A stretch of DNA of 64,000 nucleotides from Vibrio aerogenes. Its GTDB lineage: Bacteria; Pseudomonadota; Gammaproteobacteria; Enterobacterales; Vibrionaceae. The notes under the pieces were generated by a model that saw nothing but the letters and a program-made list of their open reading frames with translations, was not told where the DNA came from and ran no database searches. The translations under genes were made by a program, and so were the position numbers. The stretch is from the NCBI RefSeq assembly GCF_024346755.1, contig NZ_AP024861.1, forward strand, positions 3,224,001 through 3,288,000, given 5' to 3'. Positions within the stretch are counted from its first letter, which is position 1, and every line of letters begins with the position of its first letter. This document shows positions 19,961-29,557 of the stretch, piece after piece.

Positions 19961-20260
19961 ATGACTGTAATCGTCAAGTATGTGGTAGAGCGCAACGGAG
20001 AAGAAAAAATGACTTTCACTTCCAAGGCCGAAGCAGACGCTTATGACAAAATGCTGGATATGGCAGATGAACTGTTTACTTTACTTGGCCAGAGTGAGCT
20101 GCTGGATAACGAAGAAAAACAGGAAGAACTGGCCTTATATCTGGCGAAGCACAAAGAAGAGGTTTTATATGCTCTCGGTGCGAAACGTAAACCTGCACCG
20201 AAAAAGCCCAAGGCCGTCCCGGAAGATAAGCCGGAAGATACAGACGAACAGGCAGCCTGA
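19961..20260 (+). CDS. yebG: YebG-family SOS-induced protein
   Basis: Small (99 residue) cytoplasmic protein, known in E. coli as a DNA-damage-inducible protein of unclear function. The N-terminal core VKYVVERNGEEKMTFTSKAEADAYDKMLD is nearly identical to the family; the C-terminal tail is rich in Lys, Pro, Glu and Asp and probably disordered. AGAGGAAAAACC precedes the ATG. The LexA box at 19912 supports SOS control. Confidence 0.92.
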   Translation: MTVIVKYVVERNGEEKMTFTSKAEADAYDKMLDMADELFTLLGQSELLDNEEKQEELALYLAKHKEEVLYALGAKRKPAPKKPKAVPEDKPEDTDEQAA

Positions 20261-20495
20261 TACAAAACCATCCCGTGTGGACAGACTGCCCGTTTGAACG
20301 CAGCTTCGTCATTAAAAAACGGGAAATATGGATTCTGATTAAAGAGATATATCGGTAAAAAGACAAAACATATCGTTTGACAGACTTTATCTGTCAGAAG
20401 ACTTTTATCTTTTTCCCGGCTCTTTATCATAACGCCAACATTCAGATTTCGTATTCAACTTACGGCAAAAACGCACAGATACACGGAGATATATC

Positions 20496-21524
20496 ATGTC
20501 AGACTTTGCACTTGCTCTTGGGACTGCCACTAAAAACTGTGATAACAAAATCATTGAAGCTTACTTCCCAACGCCAGTTTTCCATCCATCTGCCGCTCTG
20601 GTAAAAAGTATCACTGAAATGACAGGGGAAAACGGAAACCATGCCGTTGAAATTTCAGCAGAACAGGCAGCAAAGCTTGCACCGATATTTCTGGCTCATG
20701 GTGAAACAACCAGTGCTGAATTTTCTGAAAAAGCATCAAAAGCCTCACAACCACTTGTCCTGGTTGTTCTGCGGACCGATGAGCAACCTCAGTCAGTGGC
20801 TGAAGGCTTCCTGAAATTACAACTGATTTCACACCGCCTGGTGCAACCTCACGGGACTGTGCTCGACGGTATTTTCGGCCTGCTTCACAACATTGCGTGG
20901 ACGAATGAAGGGCCGGTTGACCTGCCAGAACTGGCAGCTCGTCAAATGGAAGCACGCCTGGCCGGAAGAACACTGACGGTAGACTGTGTGGATAAATTTC
21001 CGAAAATGGTGGATTACGTTGTTCCGGCCGGGGTACGTATCGCAGATACATCGCGTGTACGTCTGGGTGCTCACGTCGGTGAAGGAACAACCGTCATGCA
21101 TGAAGGCTTCATCAACTTTAATGCCGGTACAACAGGTGTCAGCATGGTTGAAGGACGAATTTCTGCCGGTGTGATGGTCAATAATGGTTCAGATATCGGC
21201 GGGGGTGCATCGATTATGGGCACCCTGTCTGGTGGCGGTAAAGTCGTTGTATCTATTGGGGAAAATTCACTTCTGGGTGCAAATGCTGGTTTAGGATTCC
21301 CGCTGGGAGATCGCTGTACAATCGAATCAGGACTTTATGTCACTGCCGGTACAAAAGTTCAGATGTTGGATAAAGATGGCAACCCGGTAGAAATCGTGAA
21401 AGCGAGAGACTTAGCCGGTGTCTCTGATCTGCTGTTCCGTCGCAACTCTCAAACAGGTCAGGTAGAATGTCTGGCGAACAAATCAGCGGTTGAGCTGAAT
21501 GATGAGCTGCACAGTAATAATTAA
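20496..21524 (+). CDS. dapD: Tetrahydrodipicolinate N-succinyltransferase
   Basis: Converts tetrahydrodipicolinate and succinyl-CoA to N-succinyl-2-amino-6-oxopimelate in lysine and diaminopimelate synthesis. The 342-residue protein belongs to the longer Vibrio/Pseudomonas-type DapD. The C-terminal half shows left-handed beta-helix hexapeptide repeats (VRLGAHVGEGTTVMHEGFIN, GGASIMGTLSGGGK). A GGAG lies seven bases before the ATG. It ends in a strong terminator. Confidence 0.93.
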   Translation: MSDFALALGTATKNCDNKIIEAYFPTPVFHPSAALVKSITEMTGENGNHAVEISAEQAAKLAPIFLAHGETTSAEFSEKASKASQPLVLVVLRTDEQPQSVAEGFLKLQLISHRLVQPHGTVLDGIFGLLHNIAWTNEGPVDLPELAARQMEARLAGRTLTVDCVDKFPKMVDYVVPAGVRIADTSRVRLGAHVGEGTTVMHEGFINFNAGTTGVSMVEGRISAGVMVNNGSDIGGGASIMGTLSGGGKVVVSIGENSLLGANAGLGFPLGDRCTIESGLYVTAGTKVQMLDKDGNPVEIVKARDLAGVSDLLFRRNSQTGQVECLANKSAVELNDELHSNN

Positions 21525-21562
21525 TTGATTCTGATTATATACTTGAGGACACTCATGTATAT

Positions 21563-21595
21563 AAGGCTGGCATTGTCATCATGCCAGCCTTTTTT
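21563..21595 (+). terminator. Rho-independent terminator after dapD
   Basis: AAGGCTGGCAT and ATGCCAGCCTT form a perfect 11-bp stem with a 7-base loop, followed by a T-run. Confidence 0.9.
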
Positions 21596-21687
21596 GTATC
21601 TTAAACTGTACCGGAGCAAGCTGAGATGGCATCTCTCAGATTGTTCAGGTATCAATTCATTTTCTGCGGATAATAAAAGAGGCGAGT

Positions 21688-22695
21688 ATGCAAAAATTTA
21701 TTCAGAAATTACCAAAAATCGAGCTTCATCTGCATATTGAAGGCACGCTGGAACCTGAGCTGATGTTCGAGCTGGCCAAACGCAATCAGGTTGAAATACC
21801 ATATTCAACCCCGGAAGAAGTAAAAAACGCCTATCAGTTTACTGACTTACAATCTTTTCTGGATATTTATTATCAGGGAGCAAATGTACTTCTTCATGAA
21901 CAGGACTTTTTTGATTTAACCTGGGCTTATCTTCAGCATTGCCATGAAGAAAATGTCATTCATACGGAAATATTCTTTGATCCTCAAACCCACACAAGCC
22001 GGGGGATCCCATTCAAAACTGTGATTCAGGGAATCAGCCGGGCGCTGGAGCAGGCCAGAACTGAACTTGGTATTTCCAGCCAGTTGATCATGTGTTTTCT
22101 GCGTCACCTGAGTGAAGAAGATGCGATAGAAACATTCAATCAGGCGCTGCCATATAAAACACTCATTGCAGGTGTAGGTCTGGATTCCTCCGAACAGGGC
22201 CATCCACCGGAAAAATTCTCGAAAGTCTTTGCAATGGCAAGAAATGAAGGGTTGCTGACCGTAGCACACGCCGGAGAAGAAGGTCCGGCCGAAAATATTA
22301 TCACAGCCATCAATGACCTTGGGGTAAGCCGGGTGGATCACGGTGTCAGATGCGTTGAGGACAAAAAACTGGTCCGGCAATTAGCAGAAACCCGAATGCC
22401 GCTGACTGTCTGCCCACTCTCCAATATCAAACTTTGTGTGTTTGAGAACATGCAGCAACACAACATAACAGATCTGCTGAAAAAAGGCCTGTGCGTGACA
22501 ATTAACTCAGATGATCCCGCTTATTTTGGTGGTTACATGAACGCTAATTTTATGGCAGTTGCCGGTGCACATGAATTAAATAAAAATGAACTGGCTCAGT
22601 TCACATTGAATGCAATTGAAGCCAGTTTTATCACAGAGGAAGAGAAAGATGCAATGACCAAACTCGTTCTTGATTATCTGGCCACTGCACATTGA
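21688..22695 (+). CDS. add: Adenine deaminase-type amidohydrolase (often annotated adenosine deaminase)
   Basis: Zinc amidohydrolase of 335 residues. Metal-binding HLHIEGTLEPEL opens the protein; the conserved VAHAGEEG, DHGVRC and terminal NSDDPAYFGGYMNANF follow. The family converts adenine to hypoxanthine or adenosine to inosine. EGTLEPEL and DDPAYFGGY are features I associate with adenine deaminases (yeast Aah1 and bacterial ADE), whereas true adenosine deaminases such as E. coli Add read HRHLDG and NTDDP without the FGGY. The symbol add follows common annotation; the substrate needs testing. Confidence 0.8.
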   Translation: MQKFIQKLPKIELHLHIEGTLEPELMFELAKRNQVEIPYSTPEEVKNAYQFTDLQSFLDIYYQGANVLLHEQDFFDLTWAYLQHCHEENVIHTEIFFDPQTHTSRGIPFKTVIQGISRALEQARTELGISSQLIMCFLRHLSEEDAIETFNQALPYKTLIAGVGLDSSEQGHPPEKFSKVFAMARNEGLLTVAHAGEEGPAENIITAINDLGVSRVDHGVRCVEDKKLVRQLAETRMPLTVCPLSNIKLCVFENMQQHNITDLLKKGLCVTINSDDPAYFGGYMNANFMAVAGAHELNKNELAQFTLNAIEASFITEEEKDAMTKLVLDYLATAH

Positions 22696-22958
22696 TGAAG
22701 CGCGTATTGATGAAGCGTATTCAGCTTGCCTGAGTACTGCTTTAAGATGCCAGAAGCAGTAGTTTCGGCAACGGCTGTTTTGAATCTCTCAGATATTTTG
22801 TTCTTCCTTTCAGCCGTACTTTTCAGCTTAAAATCTTTTATTGACAAACATCACAATAAAATTATGCATTTCACAGCGAATCATTCAGCTTTCAGCCGAT
22901 TCATCGCCTAAAATTAGTACATAAGGATCCAAAATGTATTGAATCAAGGGGAAAGCTC

Positions 22959-24113
22959 ATGGGTGAAATGCAACATGACTCTCGGCAACCAGAAAAATTT
23001 AAAAGTCTGAACTCACAACTCGCCCGGCTTCATGAGAGCATTTGCACAGAAATTCCTCAGATCGTCCGGGTCTCGTTTGCAATTTATGACCAAATGACTG
23101 ATCACCTTAAAACTTATGCTGACAGCACACCAAAAGGAGAGATTCTGATTCATTATGAGTATCCGCTGAGTAAAATCCCGTCATTGAAAGAATGTGCAGA
23201 ACAAAACACAAACCGGTATATCAATAATTTGTATAAACGCCTGGAAAAAGAGAGTCATCATAACAACTGGTTAAGAGCACAGAACTTTTCATCCTCTTTT
23301 GCTTCCCCCACTTACTACAATGGCGATTTTATCGGCTTTATTTTTATTAATGCATCGGAGGATTTTATATTTGATGAATCATCAGACAGAATTCTTGCTC
23401 CCTATCTGGAACAGATCAGAGAAGCCGTTCTCAAAGAATATCAAATCATTCACGCTATCTTAAAAGAAACTGAAGAGATTCTTCAGCGCAATCCAAAACA
23501 CTTCAAACAGGCGAAAGATCATCAGGAAAGAATGTACTTTTTTACCAAGGTGATAGCTCAGGGCCTGACCGAAGTTTACCAATTGGATGATGAACAGATT
23601 GATTTCATCACCCTGTTTTCCCGGCTTCATGACATCGGCAAACTGTCACTTCCCTGTGATTTGCTGACAAAACCGGGAGCGCTTGCGAGCCTCGAAAGGA
23701 AACAGGTGACGGGTCACATAGAGAAAGGGGTTGAGATCATCAATAAAATTCTTCCCGGATCTGAATGTGATAATCATGCGTGTATCGCTATTCTTAAAGA
23801 TATCATGGCATACCACCATGAACTGATGGATGGTTCAGGATACCCACATCGCTTAAAAGGTCAGGACATACCAGTGTCGGCACGCATTATTACCGTCGCC
23901 AACATATTTGATGCATTGACCAGTCACCGTCCATACAAACAAGCCCGCTCTGTGCCGTTTGCCTTGCTTGAGCTGGAGAAAATGGTCGCAGAACAAAAAC
24001 TGGATCGTCATTGCGTCAATGCTTTAAGGAATAATCAGGAATATCTGAAAAAAGTCATTGAGAAATATCCGGAACCCGATCCCAGCAGTTTGTCTGACAC
24101 CTACTACACATAA
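22959..24113 (+). CDS. HD-GYP domain protein (putative cyclic-di-GMP phosphodiesterase)
   Basis: 384 residues: a GAF-like N-terminal sensor region (about 20-165), a short helix, then an HD-GYP domain (about 190-365). The HD pair is His224-Asp225 in HDIGK, followed by HHELMDGSGYP (His286-His287 and the GYP motif) and RPYK. Family members hydrolyse cyclic di-GMP. The motif usually written VAD-x-FDALTS reads VANIFDALTS here, with Asn315 at a position I believe binds metal, so activity is uncertain. AAGGGGAAAG precedes the ATG. Corresponds by position to V. cholerae VC2340. Confidence 0.82.
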   Translation: MGEMQHDSRQPEKFKSLNSQLARLHESICTEIPQIVRVSFAIYDQMTDHLKTYADSTPKGEILIHYEYPLSKIPSLKECAEQNTNRYINNLYKRLEKESHHNNWLRAQNFSSSFASPTYYNGDFIGFIFINASEDFIFDESSDRILAPYLEQIREAVLKEYQIIHAILKETEEILQRNPKHFKQAKDHQERMYFFTKVIAQGLTEVYQLDDEQIDFITLFSRLHDIGKLSLPCDLLTKPGALASLERKQVTGHIEKGVEIINKILPGSECDNHACIAILKDIMAYHHELMDGSGYPHRLKGQDIPVSARIITVANIFDALTSHRPYKQARSVPFALLELEKMVAEQKLDRHCVNALRNNQEYLKKVIEKYPEPDPSSLSDTYYT

Positions 24114-24171
24114 ACACGCACCGGAATGATATCCGGCCATCACACAATAAAAAATGGAACGGAGCCTGATG

Positions 24172-25881
24172 ATGGGTGATAACAATGCACATGAGGAGTT
24201 ACTGGTAACACCTGACGAGTATCTTCTGAAATGGGCTCAGTCCCGCCCGGATGATATTTATCTGAAACAAATCAAACACAGGAAATTCGAAACTTATACG
24301 TTTTCACAAGTTGCAGACCATGCGTTACGTCTTGTCACTGCACTACAAAATCAGGGACTCAAACCTCAGGATAAAGTGGCCATCATTTCGAAAAACTGTG
24401 CAGAATGGTTCATCTGTGATTTGGCCATGATGCTGGGAAATTTTATCAGTGTTCCGGTATTTCCGACCGCCAACTTTGAAACTATTGATTACTGCATCAG
24501 CCATAGTGAATGCCGGGCTGTTTTTGTCGGTAAATTAGATGATACACAAACAACCCGGCAGATTCTGGATAAGCATCAACAGCTTTACAGCATCGCTTTA
24601 CCCTATTCTTCTGCCCCGGATTGCCAACATCAATATTCAGACCTTATTCAACAATGTCACCCGGCAGCAGTTATCCCAAAACATGACAGAGATGACATCA
24701 TGTCAATTGTCTATACTTCCGGGACATCAGGAACCCCCAAAGGAGCTATGCTGAGTTATGGCGCATTTTTCTGGGCAGTCCGCCAACTGACGAATTTAAT
24801 TTCGGTCCATATTCAGGATCGCTTATTCTCTTATTTACCCCTTTCTCATATCACCGAGCGGGTTTATATATTTGGCGTCTCAATCATGACGGGCGTTCAA
24901 ACTGCCTTTCCTGAGTCTCTGGATACCTTTATCGAAGATGTCAGGATGCAGCGCCCGACCCTGTTCATTTCCGTTCCCCGTTTGTGGACACTCTTTCAGC
25001 AACGTATTCTGGATAAACTCCCGCAAAACCGTTTGAATTTACTGTTAAAAATTCCCTTCATCAACCAGATCATCAAACACAAAATAGCACGGGGACTGGG
25101 ACTGGATAAGGCAAGAATTCTGGGCTGTGGCTCAGCACCTGTATCGCCCGGACTACTGTTCTGGTATGACAAAATTGGCTTGCCCATTACAGAAGCATGG
25201 GGAATGACCGAATTGCTTGGGCTCAGTACTCTCAACTATCCATATCATCAAAACAAAATAGGTACAGTCGGTATCGCGGCGCCCGGTATTCATCTCAAAA
25301 CAAATGAAGAGGGTGAAGTTCTGGTACAAAGTCCCGGTGTGTTTTCCGGATACTATAAAAATGAGTCCGCAACCAGGTGTATCTTTGATCCCGATGGATG
25401 GATGAAAACCGGTGATATGGGCATGATAGATTCTGAAGGATATCTGAGTTTATCCGGCAGAAAAAAAGACACCTTTAAAACAGCAAAAGGTAAATTTGTT
25501 TCACCGGTTCCTATCGAAAAAGCACTGTATCAGGCAGGGCGTTTTGAAATGCTGTGTTTGATTGGTCCGGGACTTCCGGGTCCTGTTCTGCTTGTTGTCC
25601 CCCATGAGTTTCCTGACTTTGACCGGCAAAGGTATGAGCGCTCAACCGACAGAATCATTCAGCAAATCAACCAGCAACTACAGGCCCACGAGCAAATCAA
25701 AGGTGTCCTGATGATTCAGGAGCCGTGGACAATAGAGAACGGCATCCTGACGCCTACTCTGAAAATTAAACGATTTTTGCTTGAAAAAAAATATCATGAA
25801 CTGGGATATCAATGGCCGGAGAACAGGCTGATACTGTGGGAAGACGAAATTCAGGAACAGTCTCCGGCTTTTCATGGTTAA
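24172..25881 (+). CDS. AMP-forming acyl-CoA ligase (long-chain fatty acid type)
   Basis: Adenylate-forming enzyme that activates a carboxylic acid, most likely a fatty acid, to its CoA thioester. The phosphate-binding loop YTSGTSGTPKGAM, the WGMTE acyl-binding motif, TGDMGMID and GRKKDTFKTAKGKFVSP mark the long-chain acyl-CoA synthetase branch. Several ATGs are in frame; 24172 has the best spacing (seven bases) from GGAG at 24161, giving 569 residues. Its stop overlaps the convergent DUF1127 gene by four bases. Exact substrate unknown. Confidence 0.85.
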   Translation: MGDNNAHEELLVTPDEYLLKWAQSRPDDIYLKQIKHRKFETYTFSQVADHALRLVTALQNQGLKPQDKVAIISKNCAEWFICDLAMMLGNFISVPVFPTANFETIDYCISHSECRAVFVGKLDDTQTTRQILDKHQQLYSIALPYSSAPDCQHQYSDLIQQCHPAAVIPKHDRDDIMSIVYTSGTSGTPKGAMLSYGAFFWAVRQLTNLISVHIQDRLFSYLPLSHITERVYIFGVSIMTGVQTAFPESLDTFIEDVRMQRPTLFISVPRLWTLFQQRILDKLPQNRLNLLLKIPFINQIIKHKIARGLGLDKARILGCGSAPVSPGLLFWYDKIGLPITEAWGMTELLGLSTLNYPYHQNKIGTVGIAAPGIHLKTNEEGEVLVQSPGVFSGYYKNESATRCIFDPDGWMKTGDMGMIDSEGYLSLSGRKKDTFKTAKGKFVSPVPIEKALYQAGRFEMLCLIGPGLPGPVLLVVPHEFPDFDRQRYERSTDRIIQQINQQLQAHEQIKGVLMIQEPWTIENGILTPTLKIKRFLLEKKYHELGYQWPENRLILWEDEIQEQSPAFHG

Positions 25882-26093
25882 TCCCAGAATGGACGTTCTG
25901 ACTCTTTTTTCATCATATTCCGATCAATACCAAGGTCGTCATACAATGATTCGGGCAGTTCCTTCAGCTGTTTCCGGGTACGGTAATTTTGTATCCATAT
26001 TTTTACTATGGCAAAGATATCCTTAACTATGGTTCGGGGAGAGTTCGATAAAACTGAATCGTATCTTTCCGGCTTATTCAATAGCTCATTCAT
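25878..26093 (-). CDS. DUF1127 small protein
   Basis: 71-residue protein ending in the DUF1127 (YjiS-like) helix pair: WIQNYRTRKQLKELPESLYDDLGIDRNMM followed by PFW. The family is mostly small Arg-rich proteins; some bind RNA or affect phosphate, stress or colonisation phenotypes in other bacteria, but no role is known for this one. The ATG at 26093 follows AAGGAG at ideal spacing, so the longer frame to 26156 is rejected. It is divergent from the LysR gene at 26193, which makes it the likely target. Confidence 0.85.
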   Translation of the reverse strand: MNELLNKPERYDSVLSNSPRTIVKDIFAIVKIWIQNYRTRKQLKELPESLYDDLGIDRNMMKKESERPFWD

Positions 26094-26192
26094 AATGACT
26101 CCTTGATTATCGTTGATTTCATGAGCAATAATCACAAAGTTATCAATGACCCACAAACGATAAAAATTTCCATTCAGTTAAGGAATTCTTAA

Positions 26193-27122
26193 GTGAAAGA
26201 ACGACTTCCTCCTCTGCAGGCACTGTACTACTTTTATGTTGCGGCTGAGACCGGCAGTTTTAAACTTGCAGCCGGCCAGCTATTTGTCAGTGCGGCGGCT
26301 GTCAGCCAGCAAATTCGTCAGCTTGAAGACTGGTTCAAATGTGATTTATTCGTCAGGCAACACAGACAGGTTCAACTGACCAATGAAGGCAAATTGTTAT
26401 ATCAGTCTGTTAGCAAGGGGTTTAGTGAAATTAAAAATGGCGTGAGATTATTAACTCAGGATCCCGATCCCGGACGTCTTTCTATTTCAACAATTCCATC
26501 TTTTGCCCAACACTGGCTGGTCCCGCGTCTCCAGCTTTTCCGTCAACAACATCCGGATATGTTGTTACTGGTTGAACCTGTCAGCCAACTGGCTTCATTT
26601 GAGGATTCTTCTCTCGATATTTGCATCCGCTATGGGAAAGGTAACTATGACAATCTGGATTCCATTCTGCTGATGGATGAAGTCCTTTATCCGGTTTGTC
26701 ACCCTTTGTACCAGCAGCAACATCAGATTCATGATATCGATGATCTCTACCGGGCCGATTTGATCGAAGATATGTGGCCGGATATGAATTGGGCGCTGTG
26801 GCTCGAAACGGTTGGTGCGAATCATGCTTCGGCAGCCAGACCTACCCTGAAATATAATGGTGCCCTCTATGTTCTTGAAGGTGCTTTATCGGTTCAGGGG
26901 GTTGGACTTGCCAAACATAGCATGGCTTACCGGTTAATTCAGGAAGGGAAGCTGGTCAGAATCGGGCAAAAGAGCACCCGGTCCAGATATAGCTATTATT
27001 TGTGTGGTCCGGAAAGTTATATGAAAAGAGAAAAGATAGTCCTGTTCCATCGCTGGTTGAGTGAACAGATTGAGCACTTCCGGAAACAATATCCTCACCA
27101 GACAGAAGTTGTTTCCCTGTAG
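26193..27122 (+). CDS. LysR-family regulator, GcvA-like, divergent from DUF1127
   Basis: 309-residue regulator with the N-terminal helix-turn-helix (PPLQALYYFYVAAETGSFKLAAGQLFVSAAAVSQQIRQLE) of the GcvA/AmpR branch and an effector domain with LDICIRYGKG. GTG start at 26193 preceded by AAGGA. The 99-base gap to the divergent DUF1127 gene suggests the usual LysR arrangement of one shared operator region. It is probably not glycine-cleavage GcvA itself: no gcv genes are nearby and homology is only at subgroup level. Confidence 0.8.
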   Translation: MKERLPPLQALYYFYVAAETGSFKLAAGQLFVSAAAVSQQIRQLEDWFKCDLFVRQHRQVQLTNEGKLLYQSVSKGFSEIKNGVRLLTQDPDPGRLSISTIPSFAQHWLVPRLQLFRQQHPDMLLLVEPVSQLASFEDSSLDICIRYGKGNYDNLDSILLMDEVLYPVCHPLYQQQHQIHDIDDLYRADLIEDMWPDMNWALWLETVGANHASAARPTLKYNGALYVLEGALSVQGVGLAKHSMAYRLIQEGKLVRIGQKSTRSRYSYYLCGPESYMKREKIVLFHRWLSEQIEHFRKQYPHQTEVVSL

Positions 27123-27222
27123 CCATATCATACCATTCTAAGTCATTTTCTGATCTGGATATATCTGGTTCCGCAAACCACTCAAGCCATCCATGGGCGC
27201 TTAAACAAGGGCATGACAGAAA

Positions 27223-27250
27223 CAAAAAAGCCCGCCATCAAAGGCGGGCT
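27223..27250 (-). terminator. Rho-independent terminator after the EF-G2 gene
   Basis: On the minus strand AGCCCGCC and GGCGGGCT form an 8-bp GC-rich stem with a 6-base loop, followed by TTTTTTG. Confidence 0.92.
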
Positions 27251-27279
27251 GTATCTATTCAGTCAGAATGAAGAATGAA

Positions 27280-29367
27280 TTACTTCGCTTCTTTTCTTGC
27301 TTTCACTTCAGCAATAACTTCTTCTGCAACGTTTGCAGGACATGGTGCGTAGTGAGAGAACTCCATAGAGAACTGACCACGACCAGAAGTCATTGTACGC
27401 AGGTGACCGATATAACCAAACATTTCTGAAAGTGGGACATCAGCTTTAATACGTACACCTGTGACGCCTGCTTCCTGATCTTTGATCATACCGCGACGAC
27501 GGTTCAGGTCACCAATCACATCACCAACGTGATCTTCTGGTGTGAACACGTCAACGTGCATGATTGGCTCAAGCAGTTGCGCGCCCGCTTTTGGAATAGA
27601 CTGACGGAAAGCGCCTTTCGCTGCGATTTCAAATGCAATTGCAGATGAATCCACCGCGTGATATGCACCATCAAACAGTTCAACTTCAACATCAAGCACA
27701 GGGAATCCGGCCAGAACACCTTCTTGCATCATGCTTGCAAAGCCTTTTTCAACTGCTGGCCAGAATTCTTTAGGAACGTTACCGCCCACAACAGTTGAAG
27801 AGAACGTGAAGCCACTGCCAGTTTCGCCAGGCTTGATACGGTAATCGATCTTACCGAACTGACCAGAACCACCAGACTGTTTCTTATGCGTATAGCTATC
27901 TTCAACAGGCTGTGTAATTGTTTCACGGTAAGCAACCTGTGGCTGACCAACTTCCAGCTCAACACCGTAAGTACGCTTCAGGATATCGACTTTGATATCC
28001 AGGTGAAGTTCACCCATACCTTTCAGGATGGTATCGCCAGTTTCTTCATCCGTTTCAACCTGGAATGAAGGATCTTCTGCAACCATTTTACCGATCGCGA
28101 TACCCATCTTCTCAGATGCGCCTTTATCTTTAGGCTTAACAGCAATCTCGATAACAGGTGTTGGGAAGATCATTGGCTCAAGTGTACATTCATGCTTAGG
28201 ATCACACAGAGTGTGACCAGTCTGAACATTCTTCATACCAACAACAGCGATGATATCACCCGCCTGCGCTGAAGAAATTTCGTTACGATCGTTTGCATGC
28301 ATCTCAACCATACGGCCGATACGCTCAGTTTTACCCGTTGCTGAGTTCAGGATTGTGTCACCTTTGTTCAACTTACCTGAGTAGATACGGATAAAGGTCA
28401 GGGCGCCGAAACGGTCATCCATGATCTTAAATGCAAGTGCACGTAGTGGCTCATCTGCATCAACTTTAGCAACTTCACCAGTTGCTTCACCCGTATCTTT
28501 ATCAGTCAGTGGCTGAGGTTCAACTTCTGTTGGTGCCGGCAGATAGTCAACAACACCATCCAGCATTGGCTGCATACCTTTGTTTTTGAATGCAGAACCA
28601 CAGAAAGTCGGGAAGAATGCAAGATCACGAGTCCCTTTACGGATACAAGCTTTCAGTTGCTCAACAGTTGGTTCTTCACCATCCATATAAGCCATCATCA
28701 GCTCATCGTCCTGTTCAACCGCTGTTTCAATCATCATTTCACGGTATTCAGCAGCTTTATCAGCATACTCAGCAGGAATATCTTCAAGTGTGTAGTTTTC
28801 TGGCTGACCAGACTCATCCCAGATCCACGCTTTCATGTTCAGCAGATCAATCACGCCTTTGAAGTCATCTTCAATACCGATAGGCAGAGTCATCACAAGT
28901 GGGTTTGCACCCAACACGTTTTTCACCTGTCCAACAACACGGTAGAAATCTGCACCCATACGGTCCAGCTTGTTCACGAAGATCAAACGGGCAACGCCTG
29001 ATTCGTTCGCATAACGCCAGTTTGTTTCTGACTGAGGTTCAACACCACCAGAACCACAGAACACACCAACACCGCCATCAAGAACTTTTAGTGAACGATA
29101 TACTTCAACAGTAAAGTCCACGTGTCCCGGAGTATCGATAATGTTCAGGCGGTGGTCTTTCCAGAAACAGGTTGTTGCTGCAGACTGGATAGTGATACCA
29201 CGTTCAGCTTCCTGCTCCATGAAGTCAGTAGTAGCAGCGCCATCGTGAACTTCACCGGTACGGTGGATTTTACCAGTTAGCTTAAGGATACGCTCGGTAG
29301 AGGTAGTTTTACCCGCATCTACGTGAGCAAAAATACCAATGTTTCTGTACTTTGATAAATCAGTCAT
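27280..29367 (-). CDS. Elongation factor G, second paralogue type (EF-G2)
   Basis: Translational GTPase of 695 residues. AHVDAGKT (14-21), [17 protein letters not shown] and NKLDR are the G1-G4 motifs; EF-G domains II-V follow. It stands alone rather than in the rpsL-rpsG-fusA-tuf operon, and vibrios usually carry such a second EF-G at this place (VC2342 in V. cholerae, by memory). It could act in translocation, in recycling, or under stress; sequence does not decide. Strong terminator downstream. Confidence 0.88.
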   Translation of the reverse strand: MTDLSKYRNIGIFAHVDAGKTTSTERILKLTGKIHRTGEVHDGAATTDFMEQEAERGITIQSAATTCFWKDHRLNIIDTPGHVDFTVEVYRSLKVLDGGVGVFCGSGGVEPQSETNWRYANESGVARLIFVNKLDRMGADFYRVVGQVKNVLGANPLVMTLPIGIEDDFKGVIDLLNMKAWIWDESGQPENYTLEDIPAEYADKAAEYREMMIETAVEQDDELMMAYMDGEEPTVEQLKACIRKGTRDLAFFPTFCGSAFKNKGMQPMLDGVVDYLPAPTEVEPQPLTDKDTGEATGEVAKVDADEPLRALAFKIMDDRFGALTFIRIYSGKLNKGDTILNSATGKTERIGRMVEMHANDRNEISSAQAGDIIAVVGMKNVQTGHTLCDPKHECTLEPMIFPTPVIEIAVKPKDKGASEKMGIAIGKMVAEDPSFQVETDEETGDTILKGMGELHLDIKVDILKRTYGVELEVGQPQVAYRETITQPVEDSYTHKKQSGGSGQFGKIDYRIKPGETGSGFTFSSTVVGGNVPKEFWPAVEKGFASMMQEGVLAGFPVLDVEVELFDGAYHAVDSSAIAFEIAAKGAFRQSIPKAGAQLLEPIMHVDVFTPEDHVGDVIGDLNRRRGMIKDQEAGVTGVRIKADVPLSEMFGYIGHLRTMTSGRGQFSMEFSHYAPCPANVAEEVIAEVKARKEAK

Positions 29368-29557
29368 TGTCTTACTCTGTTAATAAGGTATAAATTGCGC
29401 GCAGAGTATATCATAATCTATCCAGACTGATAGCCCTGCATGCACTTTGGTTAAAAATAATTTCAGTCGGTGACCAGATAGTCATTACAGGCTGTTTCAA
29501 ACGACTGATTCTTTGTTGAGTGATACAAATGCATCACCTTTTAAATATGTTTTTACT

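Noticed and set aside
20611..21090. 159-codon open frame antisense to dapD
   Set aside because: Shadow of a conserved gene; composition follows dapD codon structure.
21916..22380. 154-codon open frame antisense to the deaminase gene
   Set aside because: Shadow frame, Cys/Phe/His-rich, no recognisable domain.
22691..22725. Partial tandem repeat TTGATGAAGCG after the deaminase gene
   Set aside because: Two imperfect copies at a gene end; ordinary slippage, no array.
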